Shown here in pieces: positions 26,626 to 37,000 of a stretch of DNA of 64,000 bases (position 1 is its first letter; each line of letters starts with the position of its first letter). The notes beneath the pieces were generated by a model, which searched no databases, was not told where the DNA came from, and was given only the letters and a program-made list of their open reading frames with translations. The translations under genes were made by a program, and so were the position numbers. Origin of the DNA: Nemertoderma westbladi (Eukaryota; Xenacoelomorpha; Nemertodermatida; Nemertodermatidae); contig JAUCBJ010009153.1 of NCBI GenBank assembly GCA_032718475.1, forward strand, positions 62,001 through 126,000. Direction: 5' to 3'.

Positions 26626-27693
26626 ATGGGTGTAGGTTCTATAGACTGGTTCAAGTCCTACCTGTCAGACAGAGGTCAAACTGTAGTCATTAGCAAATCG
26701 CTGTCTACTGTACAAGAGATTACCTGTGGTGTACCGCAAGGTAGTATATTAGGTCCTCTGCTTTTTGTATGCTATGTAAATGATATGATAAGTAGTATAG
26801 ATCCCGATTTTATACTCATTTTATATGCCGACGACAGTGCTCTTATTTTCTCTCATAAAGATCCTATCCATATTTCCCAAAAGTTAAGTGCAGTTCTAGA
26901 ATCCTGTAATGAGTGGTTGGTTGATAATAAGCTATCCATTCACTACGGTAAAACTGAAAGTATTTTGTTTGGTTCCAAAAGAAAGTTAAAGAAGGTAACT
27001 AAGTTTGAAGTCACTAGTAATGGACATAAGATTGAAAATAAATAGGAAGTTAAATATTTAGGCGCCACATTAGATAACTGCTTATCAGGAGAAAGTACAG
27101 TGAAAAATATTTTCTCGAAAGTTAACAGTAGGCTTAGGTTTCTATACAGAAATAAAAATAGTTTGAACACCGACTCCCGCAAGTTACTTTGCTCTTCTTT
27201 AATACAGTGTCACATGGACTATGCGTGCTCTTCTTGGTATGAAGGCTTAACCAAACAGCTTAAATGTAAATTACAAGTAGCTCAGAATAAAGTAGTACGA
27301 TTTATTAAAGACTACAAACCTAGACACCACCTAACTCCAGATGACTTTTCTGAATCTGGACTACTTAACTTAGATAGTAGAGTTAAGCAGCTACGCCTTA
27401 ACCATGTGCATAAAGTGTATAATGGTAAATGTCCCAATTACCTAAAACAAAAATTCAACAGAGTACGCGATACACACTCTTACAGTACCAGAGCTAGTGC
27501 TTCAAACTTCTACCTCCCGAATTGTAAATCCTTCGAATCTGATACTTTCTTTTTTAACGGCATAAAAAATTGGAACGCTCTGCCTAATGAAATTAAAAAC
27601 CTAAATAATCAACATTCTTTTAAATCTGCAGTTAAATCTCATCTCCGTGTGCAATGTAAAAATAGGTACAATAGTCCTACAGTAAGTTATTAG
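26626..27693 (+). pseudogene. Reverse transcriptase fragment of non-LTR retroelement (copy 3)
   Basis: This has the same architecture as copy 2: 139 residues with GVPQGSILGPLLF and YADD, then TAG at 27043-27045 before the VKYLG segment. A continuous C-terminal frame follows (from Met at 27100, 197 residues, stop 27693), because the second stop of copy 2 is a lysine codon here. One visible amino-acid difference lies two residues upstream of LILYADD (Lys in copy 2, Ile here). The N-terminal half of ORF2 and the endonuclease are missing. The C-terminal part is the thumb/tail region usual in this superfamily, with no extra domain recognised. Non-functional. Confidence 0.9.
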
Positions 27694-28467
27694 TTTATTA
27701 ATTATTTACTATTTATACTGTAATTACGTTTTTAATAAATTGTTCTGTACATTACATCTTTATCGTTGAGTCGGGCATTGTCACGCTCTCGGTAAAGTTG
27801 TACATGTACATAGTGTAATTACGTTTTATATTCGTTTAGGTTAGCGTAGTGTAATATTGTATTTGTAACCGAGAGAAAGCCGCCCCAATATTAGATTATT
27901 ACAACAACATATCCATTGGGTAAGAAAGTGGAGGAGAGCCAGCCCGTCTCTTAATTTTTTACTTTATATTACGCGATCAATTTTCACTCATCTCGTCATG
28001 AACCCAACATGTATGTAACCTTTTGTTAAATTTGTTGGCTATGCGTTTGAGGTTGTTTGGGCGGAGTGTGGTAGGCCTACACTTTTCATACTTAAATATT
28101 TTGGTTGTGAAATGTTACAGGGCATAGCGATCTGAGATATTTCATTTATATTTTATTATGAGAGGAAGAAGAACATACAACGTTATTTACTATGTAACAA
28201 AATAATTGTTTTCGGGTTTAACTTGGAAGCCTCCCCAAATAGTTGATATACAATTATATTTAAAATTATTTCCATGGTCATGGTCATTCACCCGTCTTTA
28301 GTTAGAAATTTGTTTGCATGAAAGACAGTTTAGTTTAGTTTTTACTGATTTATTATCTCTTATCTGACTGGGGTAATAATAAAGGATAGGATAAATGGAA
28401 GCAAAGTGTGACAGTAACAAATATTTCCCCGTCACCCTAGCATGTCTTAAGTATATGATATATCAAA

Positions 28468-28516
28468 GGGGGAAGTTTGGATTCACTGCATAAATGCAGT
28501 TCACCAAACTTCCCCC
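28468..28516. other. 5' hairpin of unit 1
   Basis: Left arm GGGGGAAGTTTGG (28468-28480) and right arm CCAAACTTCCCCC (28504-28516) are perfect complements over 13 bp. Inside lies a second stem, ACTGCAT-AA-ATGCAGT. Unit 2 has the same fold with different bases in the stem. Confidence 0.9.
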
Positions 28517-29316
28517 GAATGCACACTGTAACTTCCCCCTTCCCACAAATATCCACTGTTGAATTAATTTGAAGCGATATAATAAGTACAAAATTGTGCG
28601 AGTTTTTAATTGTGTGGTCCAATTGTTATTTGATTTCTATTTATTATTTAAAGTGCATTTAATATCACACTGGTTTTTAGAATATTATACTATACAACCT
28701 TATGTTTTATTAATTTACCCAATCGAAGCCTCATAAGGGCCGGTTATTTGTACGCATATCCCCTAATGCGCTCAGTAAGGTTCAAACAACATATTAATAT
28801 GAAAATAAAGTATCTGCAAAGAAAATAACCCAATACTATATAATTTGACCTTATTAAAAAATTTGCACTTTTGAACACTTATTTGTACAAGTGCACTTTA
28901 GCAGATCGTAATGGTGGCTCTTATTTAACAAACTTATGTTTATCCTTTGCCGATCTACGATAGTGTATGATCAAGTGTCAGTCGCTAAAAGTGTCAAAAA
29001 TCCAATTTAATAAATCTGGATTTGCGATTTTGGACCATATTCATGGACATTTTAAGTCACTTTATAGACATAAAAAGTTAAACAAATGTTACGATTATAG
29101 TTAGAAATCATTCCAAACTACATTTTAATCCAAAAAATAACATTCTACGATGAATAGAACTGGAAATAATAGTGTTTGAAATATCGAAAAAATGTTCACT
29201 ATTTAAGTGCATTTTGCACTAAGTGCACATGCGTCTTTTCCCAAGTTGTATCCTATTTCACACACTACAATCTATTCTCTATCCAATGAAAAAAGTTTCA
29301 GATTAAACGGCCCTCT

Positions 29317-29516
29317 AGAACCGAAGTTATTTATGTTTAAAAATAGTCACTCGAAAATTTCAAATTCTATTGGTCACATAGTCTAGTGGTTATCAATCAC
29401 GTTAATGAAACCTAAGTTCGTGGGTTCGAAACCCAATATTGACCTGACCATTCTTAATTTTTTTGCAAAAAAAATTATTTTTACTTTGTCACTAAAATCG
29501 CTCTAACTTCGGTTCT
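29317..29516. repeat. Inverted repeat around tRNA-like core (unit 1)
   Basis: AGAACCGAAGTTA at 29317-29329 and its exact complement at 29504-29516. Weaker complementarity extends outwards and inwards for tens of bases. The structure resembles a small inverted-repeat (MITE-like) element nested in the unit, or part of it. It is conserved in unit 2 (32309-32502). Confidence 0.75.
29372..29444 (+). pseudogene. tRNA-like segment (unit 1)
   Basis: A 73-nt segment has a good A box (TAGTCTAGTGG), an intact B box (GGTTCGAAACC) with a 4-bp T stem, and complementary ends (GGTCA/TGACC). The A-box side resembles valine tRNAs (TAGTGGTTATCA). No convincing anticodon stem forms and no anticodon can be read, so this is not a working tRNA gene. 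It is more likely a tRNA-derived internal promoter, as in SINEs, or a captured tRNA relic. Confidence 0.6.
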
Positions 29517-30822
29517 GGTGGTCCAAATTCAATAAAATTGGTATATTCTTTGCCGTAATTTTTTTCTTAATCTTTTGAGAAGGGGTTATTTTTGGCCCCA
29601 AAAAAATTAAAAAAAAGGGCCAAAATAACGCGATATTTTTCGACCCTTAAAATTCGTAATTTTAATTATATATGTTAAGATAAAAGATAGCGGAGTTAAT
29701 TTGATACTTTTTACAGGTACTTTTGGCGAAATACGCTAAATTATAATGGAATAGCGATTTGTTAAAAAAAAAAATTTTTCGTCCCTTTTTATAAATATTA
29801 TATTTCACACGATCGCCTGCCGCTCCAGTTTTATAATACCTCCAGCGCTGTGATTAACGCTGTTAGATAGATAATTTAACGCACTATAAGTCTGTGTAAA
29901 CAAATCTCCCGTAAGTTAAGTAGTTTTCGAGCTAGACGATTTCCCGCGAAGCAAGTTTGAAGCGCAAAATTATAATTTTGGCCCTCATTTTTTTAATATC
30001 ATCCTTGGAGCAAAACCGATAGCATATTTGAATTCCCCGTATGGATATTGACTGTATAGAATGTACCTTAACCAACTAAAGTTAAAAATAAAAAATTATT
30101 CGATAAAAACTACTTTACAAATTCTGGCCCTTTTTGGCCCCTATTGCCGACATATTTTTTGTACCCCCATTCGATAGGAACGTAGCCCCAATGGTCTTCT
30201 ACGAGTTTCATAAAAGAATTAGTGGATTCCTACCCGCGTTGTCGAATTAAACATTTCAGAAATAAGTTTTCCAAAAAAGACGGACAAAAACGTACAAATT
30301 TACAGCCCCTTTTTCCACCCGAAATTTTAATAAATATCTTACCCCCATTCGATACGAAGGTAGTACCACTCTTCCCCTTTCCAACCGCGTTACTTTCGTC
30401 CCCGTACGATTAATATTAGCCGAGTTATAGCCGATCCCGCAAAGTCATTTTGTCCGTTTTTTCAACTTTGACGGACATTTTCGGAAAAAAGGCGTGGTAA
30501 TCTTTTTTGAAAAAAAAAACGAATTCACTAATTAATCCCTTCTATCGTATCCCGGCGTCGGCTAAGCAATAACCTAGGGTTTTTTCGAGCCACTGTAGAG
30601 CGCCTTTCAAAAAAATTTTAAAATTGTCGAAAAAATGACGGTTTTTTGTCCGCCGTGTCCGTCGAAGGGTTATATTTCATAATGTTAGAGTTGCTAATAT
30701 CTTAGAATTCCGAGCCGCTCCCCTGGTGAGAAAATAAAAAAATTTGGTCAGTTCCTTCATCGAAAAGTCCCCCAGAATCCCAAGTTAACCTATATAGTTA
30801 GCGAGGGCCTGCGGCTTTAGGA

Positions 30823-30857
30823 GCGGCCGCGGTATTCACCTCCCTCATAGCGGCCGC
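30823..30857. other. 3' hairpin of unit 1
   Basis: Two GCGGCCGC palindromes (30823-30830 and 30850-30857) can pair with each other around a loop containing ATTCACCTC. The hairpin lies 38 bp before the unit end. Unit 2 has an equivalent hairpin with a different stem and the same loop core. Confidence 0.75.
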
Positions 30858-31491
30858 GGCGGTGTTGCGTCAAATGGAGAAATATTTATCCCACCAAGGC
30901 GGACCCCTCAATAAAGATATACTTAACGAAAGACCACGAGGTAAAGGGAAAAGCGTGCAGGGAGGGGGAAGGATGGGGGTATGGGTCGAATGAAATGACA
31001 AGAGGGGAGACCAACTGGACTCGTTAATTTTATATTACTCGAAATTTTATGTAATATATTTTCGCTCCCAGTGTACACTTGTTCTATATACCGGTAACCC
31101 CTTAATATTAATATATACTACTCAGTCGTTTGTACATAATACGAAGCCTGTAAGTTATAGTCACCGAAACATTTCAGCTCGGAAATAATAATATATGAAT
31201 CAAGGATGTCTCTCTTATGATCTACATAGAATAGATATGGTTATTGATACTGTTACATTGTGATAATGGATTCTAGGTTTCTTTCACTGGTAAATCCGCA
31301 TAATAGTTGAAGTAATAAAATTTAATTACACAACCATAGTTCGAAGATCAGCATTTTTCATACCAGTCATTGCTTAGAAATTTTACAGGATAATATTGTT
31401 AATCTGACTTAAGTTGTTTAGGTTGAACAAAGTCTACATAGTAAACAACAGGTCCTCCAAAGAGTGTGTCTTTGGTATATTATATCATGAA

Positions 31492-31539
31492 GGGGGAAGT
31501 TAGATTCACTGCATAAATGCAGTTCATCTAACTTCCCCC
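31492..31539. other. 5' hairpin of unit 2
   Basis: GGGGGAAGTTAGA (31492-31504) pairs with TCTAACTTCCCCC (31527-31539) over 13 bp, again around ACTGCAT-AA-ATGCAGT. Relative to unit 1, two stem positions changed on both sides so that pairing is kept. Confidence 0.9.
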
Positions 31540-32308
31540 AAATATCTACTGTTGAATAAAATTGAAGCGATATATTAAGTCCGAAGAGGTGCGAGTTTTT
31601 TAATAAATTGTGTGGTCCATTTGTTATCTGTTCTCTATTTATTGTTTAAAGTTCATTTAAGATCACACTGGTTTTTAGAATATTACAACCTTATTTATTA
31701 TTAATTTAACCAATCGAACCCTTATAAGGATCGGTTATTCGTACACATACTCCTAATGCGCTCAGTAAGATCCAAACAACATATTAATATGAAAATAAAT
31801 TATCTGCAACGAAAAGAACCCAATAATACACCATTTGACCTTATTAAAAAAATTGCACATTTGCACACATATTTGCACAAGTGCTATTTAACGGATCCTA
31901 AATGTGGTTCCTATTTAACACACTTATGTCTATCCTCTACCGATCTGCGATGGTGCATGATCAAGTCTCAGTCACTAAAAGTGTCAAAAATCCAATTTAA
32001 TAAATCGCGACATTTGCGATTTTGGACCATATTCATGGACATTTTAAGTCACTTTATAGACATAAAAAGATAAACAAATGTTAAGATTATAGTTAGAAAT
32101 CACTCCAAACTACATTTTAACCCAAAAAATAACATTCTAGGATGTATAGAACTTGAAATAATAGTGTTTGAATTATCGAAAAAATGTGCACTATTTAAGT
32201 GCATTTTGCACTAAGTGCACATGCGTCTTTTCCCAAGTTGTATCCTATTTCACACACTACAATCTATCCTCTATCCAATGAAAAAAGTTTCAGATCAAAC
32301 GGCCCAGT

Positions 32309-32502
32309 AGAACCGAAGTTATTGATGTTTAAAAATAGTCACTCGAAAATTTCAAAATCACTTGGTCACATAGTCTAGTGGTTATCAATCACGTTAATGA
32401 AACCTAAGTTCGTGGGTACGAAATCCAATATTGGCCATTCTTAATTTTTTGTAAAAAAAATTTTTTTTATTTTTTCACTAAAATCGCTCTAACTTCGGTT
32501 CT
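32309..32502. repeat. Inverted repeat around tRNA-like core (unit 2)
   Basis: AGAACCGAAGTTA at 32309-32321 and its exact complement at 32490-32502, identical to the unit 1 arms although sequence between and around them differs. Confidence 0.75.
32364..32436 (+). pseudogene. tRNA-like segment (unit 2), B box decayed
   Basis: A 73-nt counterpart of 29372-29444. The A box is intact, but the B box has changed to GGTACGAAATCC and the 3' end to GGCC, so an internal pol III promoter would be weaker here. Confidence 0.55.
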
Positions 32503-33808
32503 GATGGTCCAAATTCAATAAAATTTGTATATTCTTTGCCGTAATTTTTTTTTCTATCTTTTGAGAGGGGGTCATTTTTGGCCCCAAAAAAAATTGAAAA
32601 AAAGGGCCAAAATTACGCGATATTTTTCGGCCCTTAAAATTCATAATTTTAATTATAAATGTTAAGAAAAAAGATAGCGGAGGTAATTATCTACATTTTA
32701 AATGTACTTTTGGAGCAATACACTAAATTATAATGGAGTAGCGATTTATTAAAAATAAAATTTTTTTTGCCCCTTTTTATAAATATTTTATTTCACACGA
32801 TCGTCTACCGCACCAGTTGTATAATAGCTACGGCGTTGTAACTAACGCTGAAAGATAGATAATTTAACGCTCTATAAGAATGTTTAAATACGTTTCCCCG
32901 ACGTTGAGTAGTTTTCGAGCTACACGTGTTCCCGCGCAGCCAGTTTGAAACGCGAAATTTTAATATTGGCCCTCATTTTTTTTATATCATTTGCGCAGCA
33001 AAACCAATCGAATATTTGGATTGCCCGTATTAATATTAACCTTATAAAATGCACCTTAACCTTCTAGAGTCAAAAATTTAAAAGTTATTAGTTATAAATC
33101 ATTTATCAGTTTCTGGCCCTTTTTGGACCCTTTTGCCGACATATTTTTTGTACCCCCATTCGATAGGAATGTAGCCCCTGTGGTCTGTTACACCTTCCGA
33201 AAAGAATTGGCAGATTCCTACTAGCGTTTTCGAATTAAAAATTTCGGAAATATTAATTATATATAAAAGACGGACAAAAACGGAAAAGTTACGGCCCCTT
33301 TTTCCACCCGCAATATTAATAAATATCTTACCCCCATTCGATAAGAATGTAGTACCACTCTTTCCCTATCCACCCGCGTTACTTTCGTCTCCGTACGATT
33401 AATATTGTCCGAGTTATAGCGCATTCCGCAAAGTCATTTTGTCCGTTTTCTCGATTTTGACGGACATTAGCTGGAAAACGATCGGCTTAATTTTTAAAAC
33501 AAAAATATGTGAAATCTAATTTTTAAACCCTCTTTCGATTCCGGGCGACGTCTTGTCCGTAGAGGCGAGATTTAATTTTTTTTACATAGACCCTAATGGT
33601 GAAAAAGACAAAAAAACCAGACAATTGTCCGTCATGTCCGTCAAAACGATAGATTCGCTAAAAGCTCTGAAGAATCTTATTTTTTTGGCATTACGCGTCC
33701 CCCTTCGAAAAATCGAGAAAATCGTACGGCTGGAAATAGGTCGAATGGGGGGGGAACACCGTTTTCGCAGTAACTACGCGTCCAGTATGTAGACTGCGTC
33801 CTTTAGAG

Positions 33809-33840
33809 GGGCGGCGAATTCACCTCACTCGACGCCGCCC
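33809..33840. other. 3' hairpin of unit 2
   Basis: GGGCGGCG (33809-33816) pairs with CGCCGCCC (33833-33840) around a loop with ATTCACCTC, 35 bp before the unit end. The stem bases differ from unit 1 while the loop is shared. Confidence 0.8.
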
Positions 33841-34033
33841 TTACTGAATGTTTTTAAAAGATATTTCTTCCCACCAAGTAACATAAAGGACCCCCTTGGA
33901 AATAAGCTGCAAAGCTTTAGGGGTAATCCTATATGTTATGTTGGACAATACCTTTATACCGGTACATTGTTTGGTGTATTTGTTATTGTTTTTACATAAT
34001 GTATAAATAAATCTATAAAATAAATCTATCTAT

Positions 34034-37000
34034 GGCACTCTACCGGTACTACCTAGTAAAACAAACAAAGTTCGGCACTCTACCGGTACTACCTAGTAAA
34101 ACAAACAAAGTGCGGCACTCTACCAGTACTACCTAGTAAAACAAACAAAGTGCGGCACTCTACCAGTACTACCTAGTAAAACTCAAAGTCCGGCACTCTA
34201 CCAGTACTACCTAGTAAAACAACCAAAGTGCGGCACTCTACCAGTACTACCTAATGAAACAAACAAAGTGCGGCACTCTACCAGTACTACCTAGTAAAAC
34301 AAACAAAGTCCGGCACTCTACCAGTACTACCTAGTAAAACAAACAAAGTGCGGCACTCTACCAGTACTACCTAGTAAAACAAACAAAGTGCGGCACTCTA
34401 CCAGTACTACCTAGTAAAACAAACAAAGTGCGGCACTCTACCGGTACTACCTAGTGAAACAAACAAAGTGCGGCACTCTACCGGTATTACCTAGTGAAAC
34501 AAACAAAGTTCGGCTCTCTACCAGTTCTACCTAGTGAAACAAACAAAGTTCGGCACTCTACCGGTACTACCTAGTAAAACAAACAAATTGCGGCACTCTA
34601 CCAGTACTACCTAGTGAAACAAACAAAGTTCGGCACTCTACCAGTACTACCTAGTGAAACAAACAAAGTTCGGCACTCTACCGGTACTACCTAGTAAAAC
34701 AAACAAAGTGCAGCATTCTACCGGTACTACCTAGTGAAACAAACAAAGTGCGGCACTCTACCAGTACTACCTAGTAAAACAAACAAAGTGCGGCACTCTA
34801 CCAGTACTACCTAGTGAAACAAACAAAGTGCGGCACTCTACCAGTACTACCTAGTAAAACAAACAAAGTGCGGCACTCTACCGGTACTACCTAGTGAAAC
34901 AAACAAAGTGCGGCACTCTACTGGTACTACCTAGTGAAACAAACAAAGTTCGGCACTCTACCAGTACTACCTAGTGAAACAAACAAAGTTCGGCACTCTA
35001 CCGGTACTACCTAGTAAAACAAACAAAGTGCGGCACTCTACCAGTACTACCTAGTGAAACAAACAAAGTGCGGCACTCTACCAGTACTACCTAGTGAAAC
35101 TTAAAGTTCGGCACTCTACCAGTACTACCTAGTGAAACAAACAAAGTGCGGCACTCTACCAGTACTACCTAGTGAAACTCAAAGTTCGGCACTCTACCGG
35201 TACTACCTAGTGAAACAAACAAAGTTCGGCACTCTACCGGTGCTACCTAGTAAAACAAACAAAGTGCGGCACTCTACCAGTACTACCTAGTGAAACAAAC
35301 AAAGTGCGGCACTCTACCAGTACTACCTAGTGAAACTCAAAGTTCGGCACTCTACCGGTACTACCTAGTAAAACAAACAAAGTGCGGCACTCTACCGGTA
35401 CTACCTAGTAAAACAAACAAAGTGCGGCGCTCTACCGGTACTACCTAGTAAAACAAACAAAGTGCGGCACTCTACCGGTACTACCTAGTAAAACTCAAAG
35501 TCCGGCACTCTACCAGTACTACCTAGTAAAACAAACAAAGTGCGGCACTCTACCGATACTACCTAGTAAAACAAACAAAGTGCGGCACTCTACCAGTACT
35601 ACCTAGTAAAACTCAAAGTTCGGCAATCTACCAGTACTACCTAGTAAAACAAACAAAGTTCGGCACTCTACCAGTACTACCTAGTGAAACTCAAAGTTCG
35701 TCCATCTACCAGTACTACCTAGTAAAACAAACAAAGTTCGGCACTCTACCAGTACTACCTAGTGAAACAAACAAAGTTCGGCACTCTACCGGTACTACCT
35801 AGTGAAACTCAAAGTTCGGCACTCTACCAGTACTACCTAGTAAAACAAACAAAGTGCGGCACTCTAACGGTACTACCTAGTAAAACTCAAAGTTCGGCAC
35901 TCTACCGATACTACCTAGTAAAACAAACAAAGTGCGGCACTCTACCAGTACTACCTAGTAAAACAAACAAAGTTCGGCACTCTACCGGTACTACCTAGTG
36001 AAACTCAAAGTTCGGCCATCTACCAGTACTACCTAGTAAAACAAACAAAGTTAGGCACTCTACCGGTACTACCTAGTAAAACAAACAAAGTTCGGCACTC
36101 TACCGGTACTACCTAGTGAAACTCAAAGTTCGGCCATCTACCAGTACTACCTAGTAAAACAAACAAAGTTCGGCACTCTACCAGTACTACCTAGTGAAAC
36201 AAACAAAGTTCGGCACTCTACCAGTACTACCTAGTGAAACTCAAAGTCCGGCACTCTACCAGTACTACCTAGTGAAACAAACAAAGTTCACTACGTAGTG
36301 AAACTCAAAGTCCGGCACTCTACCAGTACTACCTAGTGAAACAAACATAGTTCGGCACTCTACCGGTACTACCTAGTGAAACAAACAAAGTTCGGCACTC
36401 TACCAGTACTACCTAGTTAAACAAACAAAGTGCGGCACTCTACCAGTACTACCTAGTGAAACAAACAAAGTGCGGCACTCTACCAGTACTACCTAGTGAA
36501 ACAAACAAAGTGCGGCACTCTACCAGTACTACCTAGTGAAACAAACAAAGTGCGGCACTCTACCAGTACTACCTAGTGAAACAAACAAAGTGCGGCACTC
36601 TACCAGTACTACCTAGTGAAACAAACAAAGTGCGGCACTCTACCAGTACTACCTAGTGAAACAAACAAAGTTCGGCACTCTACCAGTACTACCAAGTGAA
36701 ACAAACAAAGTTCGGCACTCTACCGGTACTACCTAGTAAAACAAACAAAGTTCGGCACTCTACCGGTACTACCTAGTGAAACTCAAAGTTCGGCCATCTA
36801 CCAGTACTACCTAGTAAAACAAACAAAGTTTGGCACTCTACCAGTACTACCTAGTGAAACAAACAAAGTTCGGCACTCTACCGGTACTACCTAGTGAAAC
36901 TCAAAGTTCGGCCATCTACCAGTACTACCTAGTAAAACAAACAAAGTTCGGCACTCTACCAGTACTACCTAGTGAAACAAACAAAGTTCGGCACTCTATC

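Larger units (their letters stand above)
27871..30895. mobile_element. Unit 1 of a dimeric ~3-kb element of unknown class
   Basis: This is the first half of the 6,005-bp insert. It aligns with unit 2 along its length at an offset of about 3,025 but is clearly diverged. Visible parts in order: an A/T-rich 5' segment, a hairpin at 28468-28516, an inverted repeat with a tRNA-like core (29317-29516), a pair TTTTGGCCC/GGGCCAAAA around A-tracts near 29588-29625, a partial 177-bp internal repeat (TACCCCCATTCGATA at about 30163 and 30340), a GC hairpin at 30823-30857, and the end ATCCCACC. No transposase is seen; the 63-codon frame at 30222-30413 is not kept in unit 2. There is no clear terminal inverted repeat. 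Class unknown. Confidence 0.75.
30896..33875. mobile_element. Unit 2 of a dimeric ~3-kb element of unknown class
   Basis: This is the second half of the insert (2,980 bp), in the same orientation as unit 1. It carries the same ordered landmarks: hairpin 31492-31539, inverted repeat 32309-32502 with tRNA-like core, TTTTGGCCC/GGGCCAAAA pair near 32576-32615, CCCCCATTCGATA motifs, GC hairpin 33809-33840 and the end TTCCCACC. Small frames at 31756-32073 (105 codons) and 33553-33792 (79 codons) have no recognisable domain; the first is broken by stops at the matching place in unit 1, so I do not treat them as genes. ACC precedes all three junctions (27868-27870, 30893-30895, 33873-33875), so a 3-bp target duplication is possible but unproven. 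Confidence 0.75.
26617..34033 (+). mobile_element. Non-LTR retroelement copy 3, split by a 6-kb insert
   Basis: The element occupies 26617-27870 and 33876-34033, the second piece being the last part of the 3' UTR. Removing the insert restores the uninterrupted order AACC-AAGTAAC seen in copies 1 and 2. Offsets to copy 2 are 13,656 before and 19,661 after the insert, giving a net insert of 6,005 bp. The insert lies just upstream of the C-rich 3' UTR stem-loop. Confidence 0.92.

Noticed and set aside
29372-29444. Functional tRNA gene
   Set aside because: A and B boxes and length fit, but no anticodon stem forms and the acceptor stem is incomplete. Kept only as tRNA-like.
31756-32073. 105-codon ORF in unit 2 of the 3-kb element as a transposase
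   Set aside because: The matching stretch of unit 1 has stops and frame changes, and no catalytic motif is visible.
27871-33875. Helitron
   Set aside because: A 3' hairpin is present, but there is no 5' TC, no 3' CTRR, no A/T target insertion and no Rep/helicase sequence.
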